DNA of 31,149 nt, from positions 1 to 31,149 of the forward strand of contig JAZNTV010000059.1 of the NCBI GenBank assembly GCA_045591985.1. The letters run 5' to 3'. Position 1 is the stretch's first letter, and each line of letters opens with the position of its first letter. The notes beneath the pieces were generated by a model that was not told the origin of the DNA, ran no database searches, and was given only the letters and a program-made list of their open reading frames with translations. The DNA comes from SIG588 sp045591985. GTDB lineage: Bacteria; Bacillota; Clostridia; Oscillospirales; Acutalibacteraceae. Shown one piece after another: positions 14,124-21,313 of the stretch. Position numbers and translations under genes: made by a program.

Positions 14124-15256
14124 AACTGCTTCTTTTTCTGCTTGCGGCGGCGATGGCGTGGGGAATGCCGACGATGCATGTCGCAGCTGACGCGAAGGAT
14201 GTCGATACAGCGTATCGCGAACAGGTAGAGGCGTTAGAGGCGGAACGCCTGTTTGAGGTGTTGCCCGCTCAAACACGGGAATTGTTGCGTTCGCTCGGTA
14301 TTACCGATCTTGAACTGGAAAGGTATACCGCTTTACAGCCGAATCGTGTGATGGAAACTTTGATGGCACTGTTTGGAGAACAAGCGGGTGGTGTAGGCGC
14401 GCTGTGCGGTGTGTTGCTCGGTATAATTGTTATGGCCGCTTTCGCTGAAACCGTGCGCCATACAACAGCGAGCGGAGTTATGGGAGAAACGGTAAGTCGT
14501 ATCTGTGCGGTAGCGGTGTGCGCGGCGGTTTTGTTGCCGATCAGCGATTGCTTTGAGCAAGTGAAAGAGGCGATAGAGAGTGCTCAAGTGTTGATGTTGA
14601 GTTTTATCCCGACTTATGCTGCCGTGATTTTAGCCGGTGGACACGCGACGCTGGCAACATCTTACAGTACCGTGTTGCTTACGGGGGCAGAATGCGTAAA
14701 TGCTTTGGTCGGCCGTGTGGCGTTACCGCTGTTGACAGTTTCGATGGGGCTTGGTGTGGCGGGATCTTTGTCGCAACGAAACCGCTTGGCCGGCATCAGC
14801 GGCAGTCTTGCTAAAGGGGCAATGTGGTTACTGGGAACGGTGACGGCGTTGTTTGTTGGTATTCTCTCTATGCAAAGTTTGGTAGCGGCATCGGCCGATT
14901 CGCTGGGACAACGAGCGGCTAAAATGACCATCAGCAGTTTTGTGCCCATTGTCGGTGGAGCGCTGAGCGAGGCGTTTGGAACGCTTACAAGCTGTGTACA
15001 TTTGCTGCGTTCTACCTTGGGGATGTTTGGCGTGTTGGCTGCGGCAGCGCTGGTTTTGCCGCCTTTTTTTCTCTGCTTTTCTTGGTCGTTGGCACTCGGA
15101 TTGTGCCGCGCGGCGGCGGATATGCTCGGCGTTCCGTCGGTAAGCGGTGTGCTTGGTACGGTGCAAACGGTAGTGAAAGTGTTGATGGGAATGCTCGGCG
15201 CTTGTGCGTTGCTTCTTGTTGTGTCGACAACGTTGGTAACGTTGTCGGGGAGGTGA
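14120..15256 (+). CDS. spoIIIAE: Stage III sporulation protein AE
   Basis: SpoIIIAE is a polytopic membrane protein of the SpoIIIA channel. The sequence shows an N-terminal signal-like segment (LLLFLLAAAMAW), the ELLRSLGI region, then many hydrophobic helices including the conserved TVTALFVGILSMQSLVA and KMTISSFVPIVGGALSEAF. The start is uncertain. No ATG, GTG or TTG lies in the right place. The basic residue plus signal segment begins with ATA AAA CTG at 14120, where ATA overlaps the spoIIIAD stop codon (ATAA) and GGGCGGTGG lies just upstream. The first usual start is ATG 14153, which would cut the signal segment in half. I give 14120 as the likely beginning (378 residues), with CTG 14126 and ATG 14153 as alternatives. 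Confidence 0.85.
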   Translation: MKLLLFLLAAAMAWGMPTMHVAADAKDVDTAYREQVEALEAERLFEVLPAQTRELLRSLGITDLELERYTALQPNRVMETLMALFGEQAGGVGALCGVLLGIIVMAAFAETVRHTTASGVMGETVSRICAVAVCAAVLLPISDCFEQVKEAIESAQVLMLSFIPTYAAVILAGGHATLATSYSTVLLTGAECVNALVGRVALPLLTVSMGLGVAGSLSQRNRLAGISGSLAKGAMWLLGTVTALFVGILSMQSLVAASADSLGQRAAKMTISSFVPIVGGALSEAFGTLTSCVHLLRSTLGMFGVLAAAALVLPPFFLCFSWSLALGLCRAAADMLGVPSVSGVLGTVQTVVKVLMGMLGACALLLVVSTTLVTLSGR

Positions 15257-15260
15257 GGCG

Positions 15261-15734
15261 TTGACAGAATTGAAAGCGTGGGGCGTGTCGCTGTGTTTTG
15301 TGGCGGCGGCGTGCGGTGTGGCGGAGTTTTTGGCACCGAAAAACGGCGTTGGGCGTCTTTTGGAAATGCTGTGCGGCGTGTTGATGTTGTTTTGCGTCTT
15401 ATCGCCGCTTGTAAAGGTGGATTGGGAACGGATTTTATCACAAAATGCGGCAGAACTGCAAAATGAACAACAGACACAATTGCAAGAGCATTTGCAACAA
15501 CAATTGCATGCGCCGCTACAAGAAGCGATCGCCGAGGCAGGGGCGGCGGCGTTGGCCTCTTACGGACTGGAGGCCGAGAAAATTGAAGGCATTACGGATA
15601 TCCACGAACGCGACGGCATATATATTAGCGAAATTCGAGTGTATTTGAATGCCCGACAAGCCTTGCGACGTGTAGCCGTAAAGCAGATATTGGAGCAACG
15701 ATTCGGCGTGGAGGTAACGGTGCGGGAGGTGTGA
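15261..15734 (+). CDS. spoIIIAF: Stage III sporulation protein AF
   Basis: The 157-residue protein has two N-terminal membrane segments (VSLCFVAAACGVAEFL and LLEMLCGVLMLFCVLSPL), a glutamine-rich coiled stretch (about residues 62-82) and a ring-building-like C-terminal domain (GIYISEIRVYL to VEVTVREV), as in SpoIIIAF. Translation starts at TTG 15261, with GGGAGGTGAGG overlapping the end of spoIIIAE as ribosome binding site. Confidence 0.9.
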   Translation: MTELKAWGVSLCFVAAACGVAEFLAPKNGVGRLLEMLCGVLMLFCVLSPLVKVDWERILSQNAAELQNEQQTQLQEHLQQQLHAPLQEAIAEAGAAALASYGLEAEKIEGITDIHERDGIYISEIRVYLNARQALRRVAVKQILEQRFGVEVTVREV

Positions 15735-15735
15735 C

Positions 15736-16281
15736 ATGTATAAAAATATTCTTGAAAAGATCGTCGCTTTTTTGAAAAGCAAAAACGGTGTGCGTTGCCT
15801 GGTGATCGTCGGTACGGTCGGTATGTTGTTGATCTTTTTATCGGAATGGTTGCCGCCGAAGCGAGAAACAACAACAGCAACGAAGACGGATACCGAAACG
15901 TACATACGCACATTGGAGGAACGCCTGGTCGAGACGGTCTCCCGCATCGACGGCGTGGGTGCGTGTCGTGTGATGATTACTCTTGAGAACGGTGTGAAAT
16001 ACGTATATGCCAGCGAGGAGAAAACAGGAAGCGATTATAAGACCGAAGGAGATGCTCTTTCGCGGGCGGATGACAACGAGCAGTCGATTATTCTGGTGCA
16101 GACCGATACCGGATACGAGGGATTGCTGGTTACGGAATTACAACCGACGGTGAAAGGGGTTGTAGTAGTTTGTGAAGGGGGAGGAGATGCGGTCGTTCAA
16201 GAACGGGTGCGAGCCGCGCTGTGTGCCGTGTTGAGTATTACGGACAAGCGCGTGTGTGTGGTTGCCGGTAACGGTAAATAA
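15736..16281 (+). CDS. spoIIIAG: Stage III sporulation protein AG
   Basis: SpoIIIAG forms the large ring of the channel in the intermembrane space. The 181-residue protein has one membrane anchor (about residues 20-38), a threonine-rich linker, and the ring-building motif region: LEERLVETVSRIDGVGACRVMITLENG, then an insert (about residues 90-125) that in the known structure carries the extra beta-ring, and GVVVVCEGGGDAVVQ with a final VCVVAGNGK. It starts 1 bp after the spoIIIAF stop, with GGGAGGTG just upstream. Confidence 0.93.
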   Translation: MYKNILEKIVAFLKSKNGVRCLVIVGTVGMLLIFLSEWLPPKRETTTATKTDTETYIRTLEERLVETVSRIDGVGACRVMITLENGVKYVYASEEKTGSDYKTEGDALSRADDNEQSIILVQTDTGYEGLLVTELQPTVKGVVVVCEGGGDAVVQERVRAALCAVLSITDKRVCVVAGNGK

Positions 16282-16304
16282 TCATTTGGAAAGGGACGAT
16301 AGGT

Positions 16305-16883
16305 ATGAAACGTTTTTTCGGGAAAAAACAGGTGTTGGTTGCTACGTTGGCTGTGGCATTGGGTTTGGCGGTGTATCTGAACTACTACTTGGCACAAAAT
16401 GATCTGAAGAGCGATACGGCTGGCGACGGTAAGAACACAACCGTGACAACGGGCGGTCACTTGGGGGATTCGCAATATGTAAACGGAACAACGACCGTTC
16501 CCGCAGAACAGACGGGGAGTACGACCGTGCAAACGCCGTATTTTAAACAGGCAAGAGAAAGCCGCGAAACGGCGCGTGCCGAGTCGCTGCAGGTTTTGCA
16601 AGAGTTGGTGAACGACGTAAAATCTTCACAGGCGGTGATTGACGATGCCACCGAAAAAATTCTGGCAGTTGCCGAGGCGGGCGAGCGGGAAAGTGCGATC
16701 GAAAGCCTTGTAAAGGCAAAAGGCTTTTCAGATTGCGTGGCGTACATTGAGGGGGAACATTGCAGCTTGGTGGTGTTGGCAGAGGAGCTTACCGGGGCGC
16801 AAACATTGCAAATTACCGAGATCATTACCACGCAATCGAACATAAAACCCGAAAATATTAAAATATCTTCCGTAAATTCGTAA
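16305..16883 (+). CDS. spoIIIAH: Stage III sporulation protein AH
   Basis: The mother-cell channel protein that meets SpoIIQ (or its clostridial counterpart) across the intermembrane space. The 192-residue product has an N-terminal membrane anchor (VLVATLAVALGLAVYLNY), a low-complexity Thr/Gly linker (about residues 40-85), and a YscJ/FliF-like domain with ESLQVLQELVNDVKSS, IESLVKAKGFSDCVAYIEG and a C-terminal QITEIITTQSNIKPENIKI. ATG 16305 is preceded by GGAAAGGGACG. It is the last gene of the operon; no strong terminator hairpin is visible after it. Confidence 0.92.
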   Translation: MKRFFGKKQVLVATLAVALGLAVYLNYYLAQNDLKSDTAGDGKNTTVTTGGHLGDSQYVNGTTTVPAEQTGSTTVQTPYFKQARESRETARAESLQVLQELVNDVKSSQAVIDDATEKILAVAEAGERESAIESLVKAKGFSDCVAYIEGEHCSLVVLAEELTGAQTLQITEIITTQSNIKPENIKISSVNS

Positions 16884-16891
16884 ATTTACAG

Positions 16892-16919
16892 TTGTCATTT
16901 TCATATTTTGTGGTATAAT
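16892..16919 (+). promoter_or_regulatory. Promoter of the Asp23/Gls24 gene
   Basis: TTGTCA (16892-16897) and a perfect TATAAT (16914-16919) are 16 bp apart. Transcription would begin near 16926, about 85 nt before the start codon. Confidence 0.75.
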
Positions 16920-17010
16920 GTAAGTAAGTGTTCTGTACTTTTAAAATGCTGTGTCGTAAAACGGGATGCCGTTTAACATGACAGATGCGTAAATTAAGGA
17001 GGTTTTCCCT

Positions 17011-17367
17011 ATGGATAACAAACCCAAGACGAGTGGCAGTTGCTACATTTCGGATGAGGTGATCGCAACGATTGCCGGCGCGGCGGCGCGTGAGGTGCCG
17101 GGTGTTGTGAGCACGGTCAACCGTCCCGCGGACATCAAAGGCCTGGTGGCTTCGTCTGCTCAGCGTGCCGTTGTTGTCAACAGCCGTGAGAGTACGATCT
17201 CGCTGGATATCTACATCACCATCCGTGCCGACGGAAAAATTCAAGAGATTGCAACAGCGGTTCAGCAAAACGTGAAGGCGGCTGTTCAAGCTATGACGGG
17301 TAAGCCTGTCACGCGGGTGAATGTCAACATTGCCGGCGTTGTGTTGGAAGAGAATGCGGCGCAATAA
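17011..17367 (+). CDS. Asp23/Gls24 family envelope stress protein
   Basis: The 118-residue protein has the Asp23 fold signature: YISDEVIATIAGAAAREVPGV, a central STISLDIYITIRADGKI strand region, then an amphipathic helix (EIATAVQQNVKAAVQAMTG) and VTRVNVNIAGVV. The family is linked to cell-envelope homeostasis; the clostridial copy next to nusB and the lipid and repair genes is commonly expressed at high level. A strong AAGGAGG lies upstream of ATG 17011. It has its own promoter. Confidence 0.92.
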   Translation: MDNKPKTSGSCYISDEVIATIAGAAAREVPGVVSTVNRPADIKGLVASSAQRAVVVNSRESTISLDIYITIRADGKIQEIATAVQQNVKAAVQAMTGKPVTRVNVNIAGVVLEENAAQ

Positions 17368-17547
17368 ATAGGTTAAACCACCGAATCCAAACATGTCTTG
17401 AAAGGTGGATTTTGCCTTTGCCGTCATTACAATGTTCGGTGATCCTCGCGGATCGCTTCTGCTTTGGCCTTGGCACAGCAAAAATCGTTGCTTTTCAAAC
17501 GGCGGCGTCTCGTTGAGATGCTTTTGGATCGACGGAGTAATCTATGC
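17368..17547 (+). other. Non-coding gap before nusB with possible RNA structure
   Basis: No convincing coding frame is present. I see short local hairpins, GATCC/GGATC (17441-17454), AGCAA/TTGCT (17477-17492) and TCTC/GAGA (17508-17518). They are bracketed by complementary ATCCAAA (17385-17391) and TTTGGAT (17523-17529). The segment runs into a strong terminator. It could be a small RNA, a structured nusB leader or just spacer. Confidence 0.3.
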
Positions 17548-17580
17548 GCCCTTCGCACAAAAAGTGTGCGAAGGGCTTTG
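17548..17580 (+). terminator. Terminator-like hairpin upstream of nusB
   Basis: GCCCTTCGCACA (17548-17559) pairs perfectly with TGTGCGAAGGGC (17565-17576) around a 5-nt loop and is followed by TTTGCTGCTGTTT. It ends the asp23 transcript or attenuates the nusB operon 42 bp before its start. Confidence 0.65.
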
Positions 17581-17621
17581 CTGCTGTTTAAGAGTTGCAA
17601 ATAAGGAAGGGTGGTCACGCT

Positions 17622-18011
17622 GTGACGAGACGTGAAGCCAGAGAATTGGCGTTTATTTTGTTGTTTGAAAAAATGTTCACCGACGCGACAATGGAAGAGA
17701 TTCTGGAAGCGGCTCGTGAAGCGCGCGATGTGGAAGTTGACGCGTTTGCCTCGCGCTTGGCAGTCGGTGCGGCAGAAAAATTGGACGCATTGGATGCGGC
17801 CATTACACCGGCGTTACATAACTGGAGTCGTGAACGCCTTTCGCGTGTGGCGCTGACGGTATTGCGTCTTGCCGTATACGAGATGCAAAGCGAAACGGAC
17901 AATCCCGTCAGTGTGGTAATTAACGAAGCGGTGGAACTTGCGAAGAAATACGGCGGTACCGAAGATGCTTCGTTTGTAAACGGTGTGCTCGGCGGCTTGG
18001 CACGCACATGA
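17622..18011 (+). CDS. nusB: Transcription antitermination factor NusB
   Basis: NusB binds boxA with S10 to support rRNA antitermination. The 129-residue all-helical protein shows the typical RREARELAFILLFEKMF opening, a WSRERLSRVALTVLRLAVYEM stretch and the family ending PVSVVINEAVELAKKYGG...FVNGVLGGL. GTG 17622 is chosen because the family start RREARE follows at once and AAGGAAGGG lies upstream; an in-frame TTG at 17595 has no such site. The stop codon overlaps the next gene by 4 bases. Confidence 0.93.
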   Translation: MTRREARELAFILLFEKMFTDATMEEILEAAREARDVEVDAFASRLAVGAAEKLDALDAAITPALHNWSRERLSRVALTVLRLAVYEMQSETDNPVSVVINEAVELAKKYGGTEDASFVNGVLGGLART

Positions 18012-18940
18012 AAAACACCATCTGTTTAGGGGTGGATACCAGCAATTATACCACCTCGCTTGCGTTGTATCGTGCGGCAGATAATGCGATGATGCAACAA
18101 AAACGCTTGCTTCCCGTGAAGGAAGGAGAACGTGGCTTGCGCCAAAGCGACGCCTTGTTTCATCATACCTGTCAACTGCCGGATCTGATGGAGGCTCTTT
18201 CGCCGCGCGGGATTACGTGTGTGGCGGTGTCCGACCGTCCGCGGGAAGCGGAAGGGTCGTATATGCCGTGCTTTTTGGCCGGGGTGGCAACGGCGCGGCA
18301 GATCGCGGCGGTGTCGGGTATTCCGGTTCACACGTTCACCCATCAGCAGGGGCATGTGGCGGCGGCGGTATATGGTGCCGCAGCACCGCATCTGTTCGAA
18401 CAACGTTTTCTGGCGTTTCACGTGTCGGGCGGCACAACCGACGCTTTGTTGGTGGAACCGCATGCCGAAAAGATCATCACCTGTCGTCAAGTGGCAGGGT
18501 CGTTGGATCTGAAAGCGGGGCAGTTGATCGATCGCATCGGAGTGGCAATGGGACTTCCTTTCCCGGCCGGTCCCGCGCTGGAGCAGTTGGCACTGGCGGC
18601 AGGAGAAACCTATTCGCCGAAACCGTCGATGGATGGGGCGGATTGCCATTTGTCCGGTGTGGAAAATCAGTGCCGCATGCGGTTGGAAAAGGGTGTTCCG
18701 CACGAGGAAGTGGCTCGTTTTTGTCTGGATCATGTACGGGTGGCGTTGGAAGAAATGACGGCGCGCTTGCTTGCCGAATATGGTGATCTTCCCGTTTTGT
18801 ACGCGGGCGGTGTGATGAGCAATTCCGTTTTGAAAAAAGCGGTCGGTAAACGGTTCGGTGGACTGTTTGCGCCGCCGGTGTTGTCGGCTGATAACGCGGC
18901 GGGCATTGCCTTATTAGGAGCGATGAAGGAGGGGACGTGA
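18008..18940 (+). CDS. TsaD/Kae1-like paralogue (peptidase M22 family)
   Basis: The 310-residue protein has the ASKHA fold of the Kae1/TsaD family: an N-terminal phosphate-binding strand (LGVDTSNYTTSLAL), the metal-binding HxxxH pair H112/H116 in HQQGH, a second phosphate motif (HVSGGTTDALLV), and a C-terminal ADNAAGIALLG and GGVMSNS. It is shorter and more divergent than the TsaD that makes the t6A tRNA modification, and it lies in the nusB-xseA block, where Clostridia often carry such a paralogue. A t6A role is therefore not proved; its substrate is unknown. Start ATG 18008 overlaps nusB. Confidence 0.8.
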   Translation: MKNTICLGVDTSNYTTSLALYRAADNAMMQQKRLLPVKEGERGLRQSDALFHHTCQLPDLMEALSPRGITCVAVSDRPREAEGSYMPCFLAGVATARQIAAVSGIPVHTFTHQQGHVAAAVYGAAAPHLFEQRFLAFHVSGGTTDALLVEPHAEKIITCRQVAGSLDLKAGQLIDRIGVAMGLPFPAGPALEQLALAAGETYSPKPSMDGADCHLSGVENQCRMRLEKGVPHEEVARFCLDHVRVALEEMTARLLAEYGDLPVLYAGGVMSNSVLKKAVGKRFGGLFAPPVLSADNAAGIALLGAMKEGT

Positions 18941-18941
18941 C

Positions 18942-20156
18942 ATGACGGTTATTACTGTCAGTCAACTGAATACCTATGTTCGCTCGGTGTTGGAAAGTGA
19001 TCCGCACCTTTCCACCGTTTATGTGAGCGGCGAGATCTCGAATTTTACGAACCACTATCGTTCGGGGCATTTGTATATGTCGTTGAAGGATGAAGGGGCG
19101 GTCGTGCGTGCCGTAATGTTCCGCGGCAGTGCCTCTAAATTGCGATTTGAGCCGCAAAACGGTATGAAAGTGATCGTGCGTGCCAAGGTGTCGTTGTATG
19201 ACCGCGACGGTGCGTACCAAATATATATTGACGATATGCAACCCGACGGCGTCGGGGCGTTACAGGTGGCGTTTGAACAGTTAAAAGCGCGGCTTGCGGC
19301 TGAGGGCTTGTTTGATGAGCGTCGTAAACGCCCGCTCCCGCCGTATCCCGCTCGTGTGGGCGTCGTTACCTCTTCGACCGGTGCCGCCGTGCGGGATATT
19401 ATCAACGTGCTCGGTCGTCGTTATCCGATGGCCCGGGTCGTGTTGGTTCCCGTGCTGGTACAAGGCGACGGTGCACCGCCGCAGTTGGTAGAGGCGCTCG
19501 AACGGCTGAATCGTTTGCGTGCGGCGGATGTGATCATCATCGGTCGCGGCGGCGGTTCGATCGAAGATCTGTGGGCGTTTAACGACGAACGCGTGGCACG
19601 GGCAGTGGCGGCATCCGACATTCCCGTTATTTCCGCGGTGGGGCACGAAACGGATTTTACCATTTGTGATTTTGTGGCGGATTTACGCGCACCGACACCG
19701 TCGGCGGCTGCGGAATTGGCTGTGCCCGATACACAACAGTTGTTGGCGTTTTTGAAACAGCGCCGTTGGACGTTACAGCGCGACATGCAACACACGGTGG
19801 AACGGGAAAGCAAACGCTTGGCGGCGCTGAAAGAAAAACGGTGTCTTTCCACACCGCTCTTTTTGGTGGAAGAACAAGGGGTGCGACTGGATTATTTGAC
19901 TCGCGCTTTGACAGCGGCGGGAACAATTGCGTTGCAAGAGGCAGATAAACGGTTGTCGGCGTATAGTGCGAAACTGGACGCGTTAAGCCCTTTGAAGGTG
20001 CTTTCACGCGGATATGCGATGGCACTGCGCGAGGAGTTGCCTTTGACAACGGTGGAACAAGTGACCACGGGTGAAATGGTGAAAATACGGCTTTCGGACG
20101 GTCAACTGGATTGTACCGTGATCGATATAAAAGCCGATGTGAAGGAGGATGCCTGA
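18942..20156 (+). CDS. xseA: Exodeoxyribonuclease VII large subunit
   Basis: XseA with XseB degrades single-stranded DNA from both ends. The 404-residue protein has the N-terminal OB fold (TVSQLNTYVRSVLESD, VYVSGEISNF, GHLYMSLKDEGAVVRAVMF), the core with RVGVVTSSTGAAVRDI and the catalytic region GRGGGSIEDLWAFNDE, AVGHETDFTICDFVADLRAPTPSAAAE in two parts, a long coiled coil (about residues 260-340) and the SPLKVLSRGYA end. GGAGG precedes ATG 18942, and the stop overlaps the xseB ATG by one base. Confidence 0.96.
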   Translation: MTVITVSQLNTYVRSVLESDPHLSTVYVSGEISNFTNHYRSGHLYMSLKDEGAVVRAVMFRGSASKLRFEPQNGMKVIVRAKVSLYDRDGAYQIYIDDMQPDGVGALQVAFEQLKARLAAEGLFDERRKRPLPPYPARVGVVTSSTGAAVRDIINVLGRRYPMARVVLVPVLVQGDGAPPQLVEALERLNRLRAADVIIIGRGGGSIEDLWAFNDERVARAVAASDIPVISAVGHETDFTICDFVADLRAPTPSAAAELAVPDTQQLLAFLKQRRWTLQRDMQHTVERESKRLAALKEKRCLSTPLFLVEEQGVRLDYLTRALTAAGTIALQEADKRLSAYSAKLDALSPLKVLSRGYAMALREELPLTTVEQVTTGEMVKIRLSDGQLDCTVIDIKADVKEDA

Positions 20157-20383
20157 TGGCAACCGAATGGACTTTTGAAAAAGCAATGGCACGTTTGGAA
20201 CAAATCGTGGCGGCGTTGGAAAGCGGGCGTTGTCCGCTGGACGATTCGATGAAATTGTTCGAAGAGGGGACGCGTCTTACGGCATATTGTGCCAAACAGT
20301 TGCAGGAAGCGGAACAGAAGATCGTAAAGTTGAGTGCCCCTGAAGAGTCGGCAGACACTGTGCCGGGTGAAGCGGAGGAATGA
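20156..20383 (+). CDS. xseB: Exodeoxyribonuclease VII small subunit
   Basis: The 75-residue protein has the family pattern: TFEKAMARLEQIVAALESG, then PLDDSMKLFEEGTRL and CAKQLQEAEQKI, two helices that dock on XseA. The acidic tail is typical. ATG 20156 shares a base with the xseA stop codon, and GAAGGAGG lies 7 bases upstream. Confidence 0.95.
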   Translation: MATEWTFEKAMARLEQIVAALESGRCPLDDSMKLFEEGTRLTAYCAKQLQEAEQKIVKLSAPEESADTVPGEAEE

Positions 20384-20387
20384 GTAT

Positions 20388-21275
20388 ATGTATTCCAAGG
20401 AAATGCAACAGCATCTGACCGCCGTTGAAACAGCACTGCCGCAGTGGTTGCCCGCTTCGTCGGCGGAGTATACCCCGGTACCCGAGGCGATGGGGCATGC
20501 CTGCGCGGCGGGCGGAAAACGATTGCGCCCCGTATTGGTGATGGAGTTTTGTCGCGTGTGCGGCGGTGATCCGGCAGTAGCCTTGCCCTTCGCTTGTGCC
20601 ATCGAAATGATACACAGTTATTCGTTGGTGCACGACGATCTGCCGTGTATGGACAATAGTCCTCTGCGCCGCGGAAAACCATCGGTGCACGCGGCATACG
20701 GCGAAACAATGGCGCTTTTAACGGGCGATGCTTTGCTGAATCGCGCGTTTGAAACGGTGCTTTCGCCGACAGTGCGTAAAACGATTTCGGCCGAAGCGGC
20801 AATGGATGCGGCGTTTGTATTGGCCGAGGCGGCAGGAATCGACGGGATGATCGGCGGCCAGGTGATGGACCTTCGCTCGGAAGGGGAACGCTTGGATATG
20901 GATACCCTTGTCACTTTACAAGCGGGAAAGACCGCCGCGTTGATTCGTGCGGCGTGCTGTATGGGGGCGTTGTTGGCTGACGCGAGCGAGGATCAAAAAG
21001 CCGCGGCGCATACCTTCGGATATGAGTTGGGACTCGGCTTTCAGATCATCGATGATGTGTTGGATGCCACATCGAGCGCCGAAGTGCTCGGCAAGCCGGT
21101 GGGCAGTGATGAAGAGAACGAAAAGACGACTTACGTAACTCTGCTTGGTGTTGAGGGGGCCAAAGCTTTGGCAAAGACTCGTACCGAAGCGGCGGTGGCG
21201 GCATTGTCCGTCTTTGACGAGAAAGCAGACGGGTTGCGCCGACTGGCCGAGACGTTGCTTACTCGCATTTGGTAA
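20388..21275 (+). CDS. ispA: Farnesyl diphosphate synthase (polyprenyl synthetase family)
   Basis: The enzyme condenses isopentenyl and dimethylallyl/geranyl diphosphates to farnesyl diphosphate. The 295-residue protein shows GGKRLRP for pyrophosphate binding, the first aspartate-rich motif in SLVHDDLPCMDN followed by RRGKPSVH, GDALLNRAFE, GGQVMDL, KTAALI and the second aspartate motif FQIIDDVLD. The length fits a short-chain (C15) synthase. ATG 20388 is taken as start from GGAGGA 10 bases upstream. It stands directly upstream of dxs, the first step of the pathway that supplies its substrates. Confidence 0.93.
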   Translation: MYSKEMQQHLTAVETALPQWLPASSAEYTPVPEAMGHACAAGGKRLRPVLVMEFCRVCGGDPAVALPFACAIEMIHSYSLVHDDLPCMDNSPLRRGKPSVHAAYGETMALLTGDALLNRAFETVLSPTVRKTISAEAAMDAAFVLAEAAGIDGMIGGQVMDLRSEGERLDMDTLVTLQAGKTAALIRAACCMGALLADASEDQKAAAHTFGYELGLGFQIIDDVLDATSSAEVLGKPVGSDEENEKTTYVTLLGVEGAKALAKTRTEAAVAALSVFDEKADGLRRLAETLLTRIW

Positions 21276-21313
21276 ACGGTCGTAACTAACTATAACGGAA
21301 AGGACTGAAAAGA

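Noticed and set aside
17405..17635. Small plus-strand frame before nusB
   Set aside because: No ribosome binding site or family resemblance, and it runs through the terminator hairpin at 17548-17576 into nusB.
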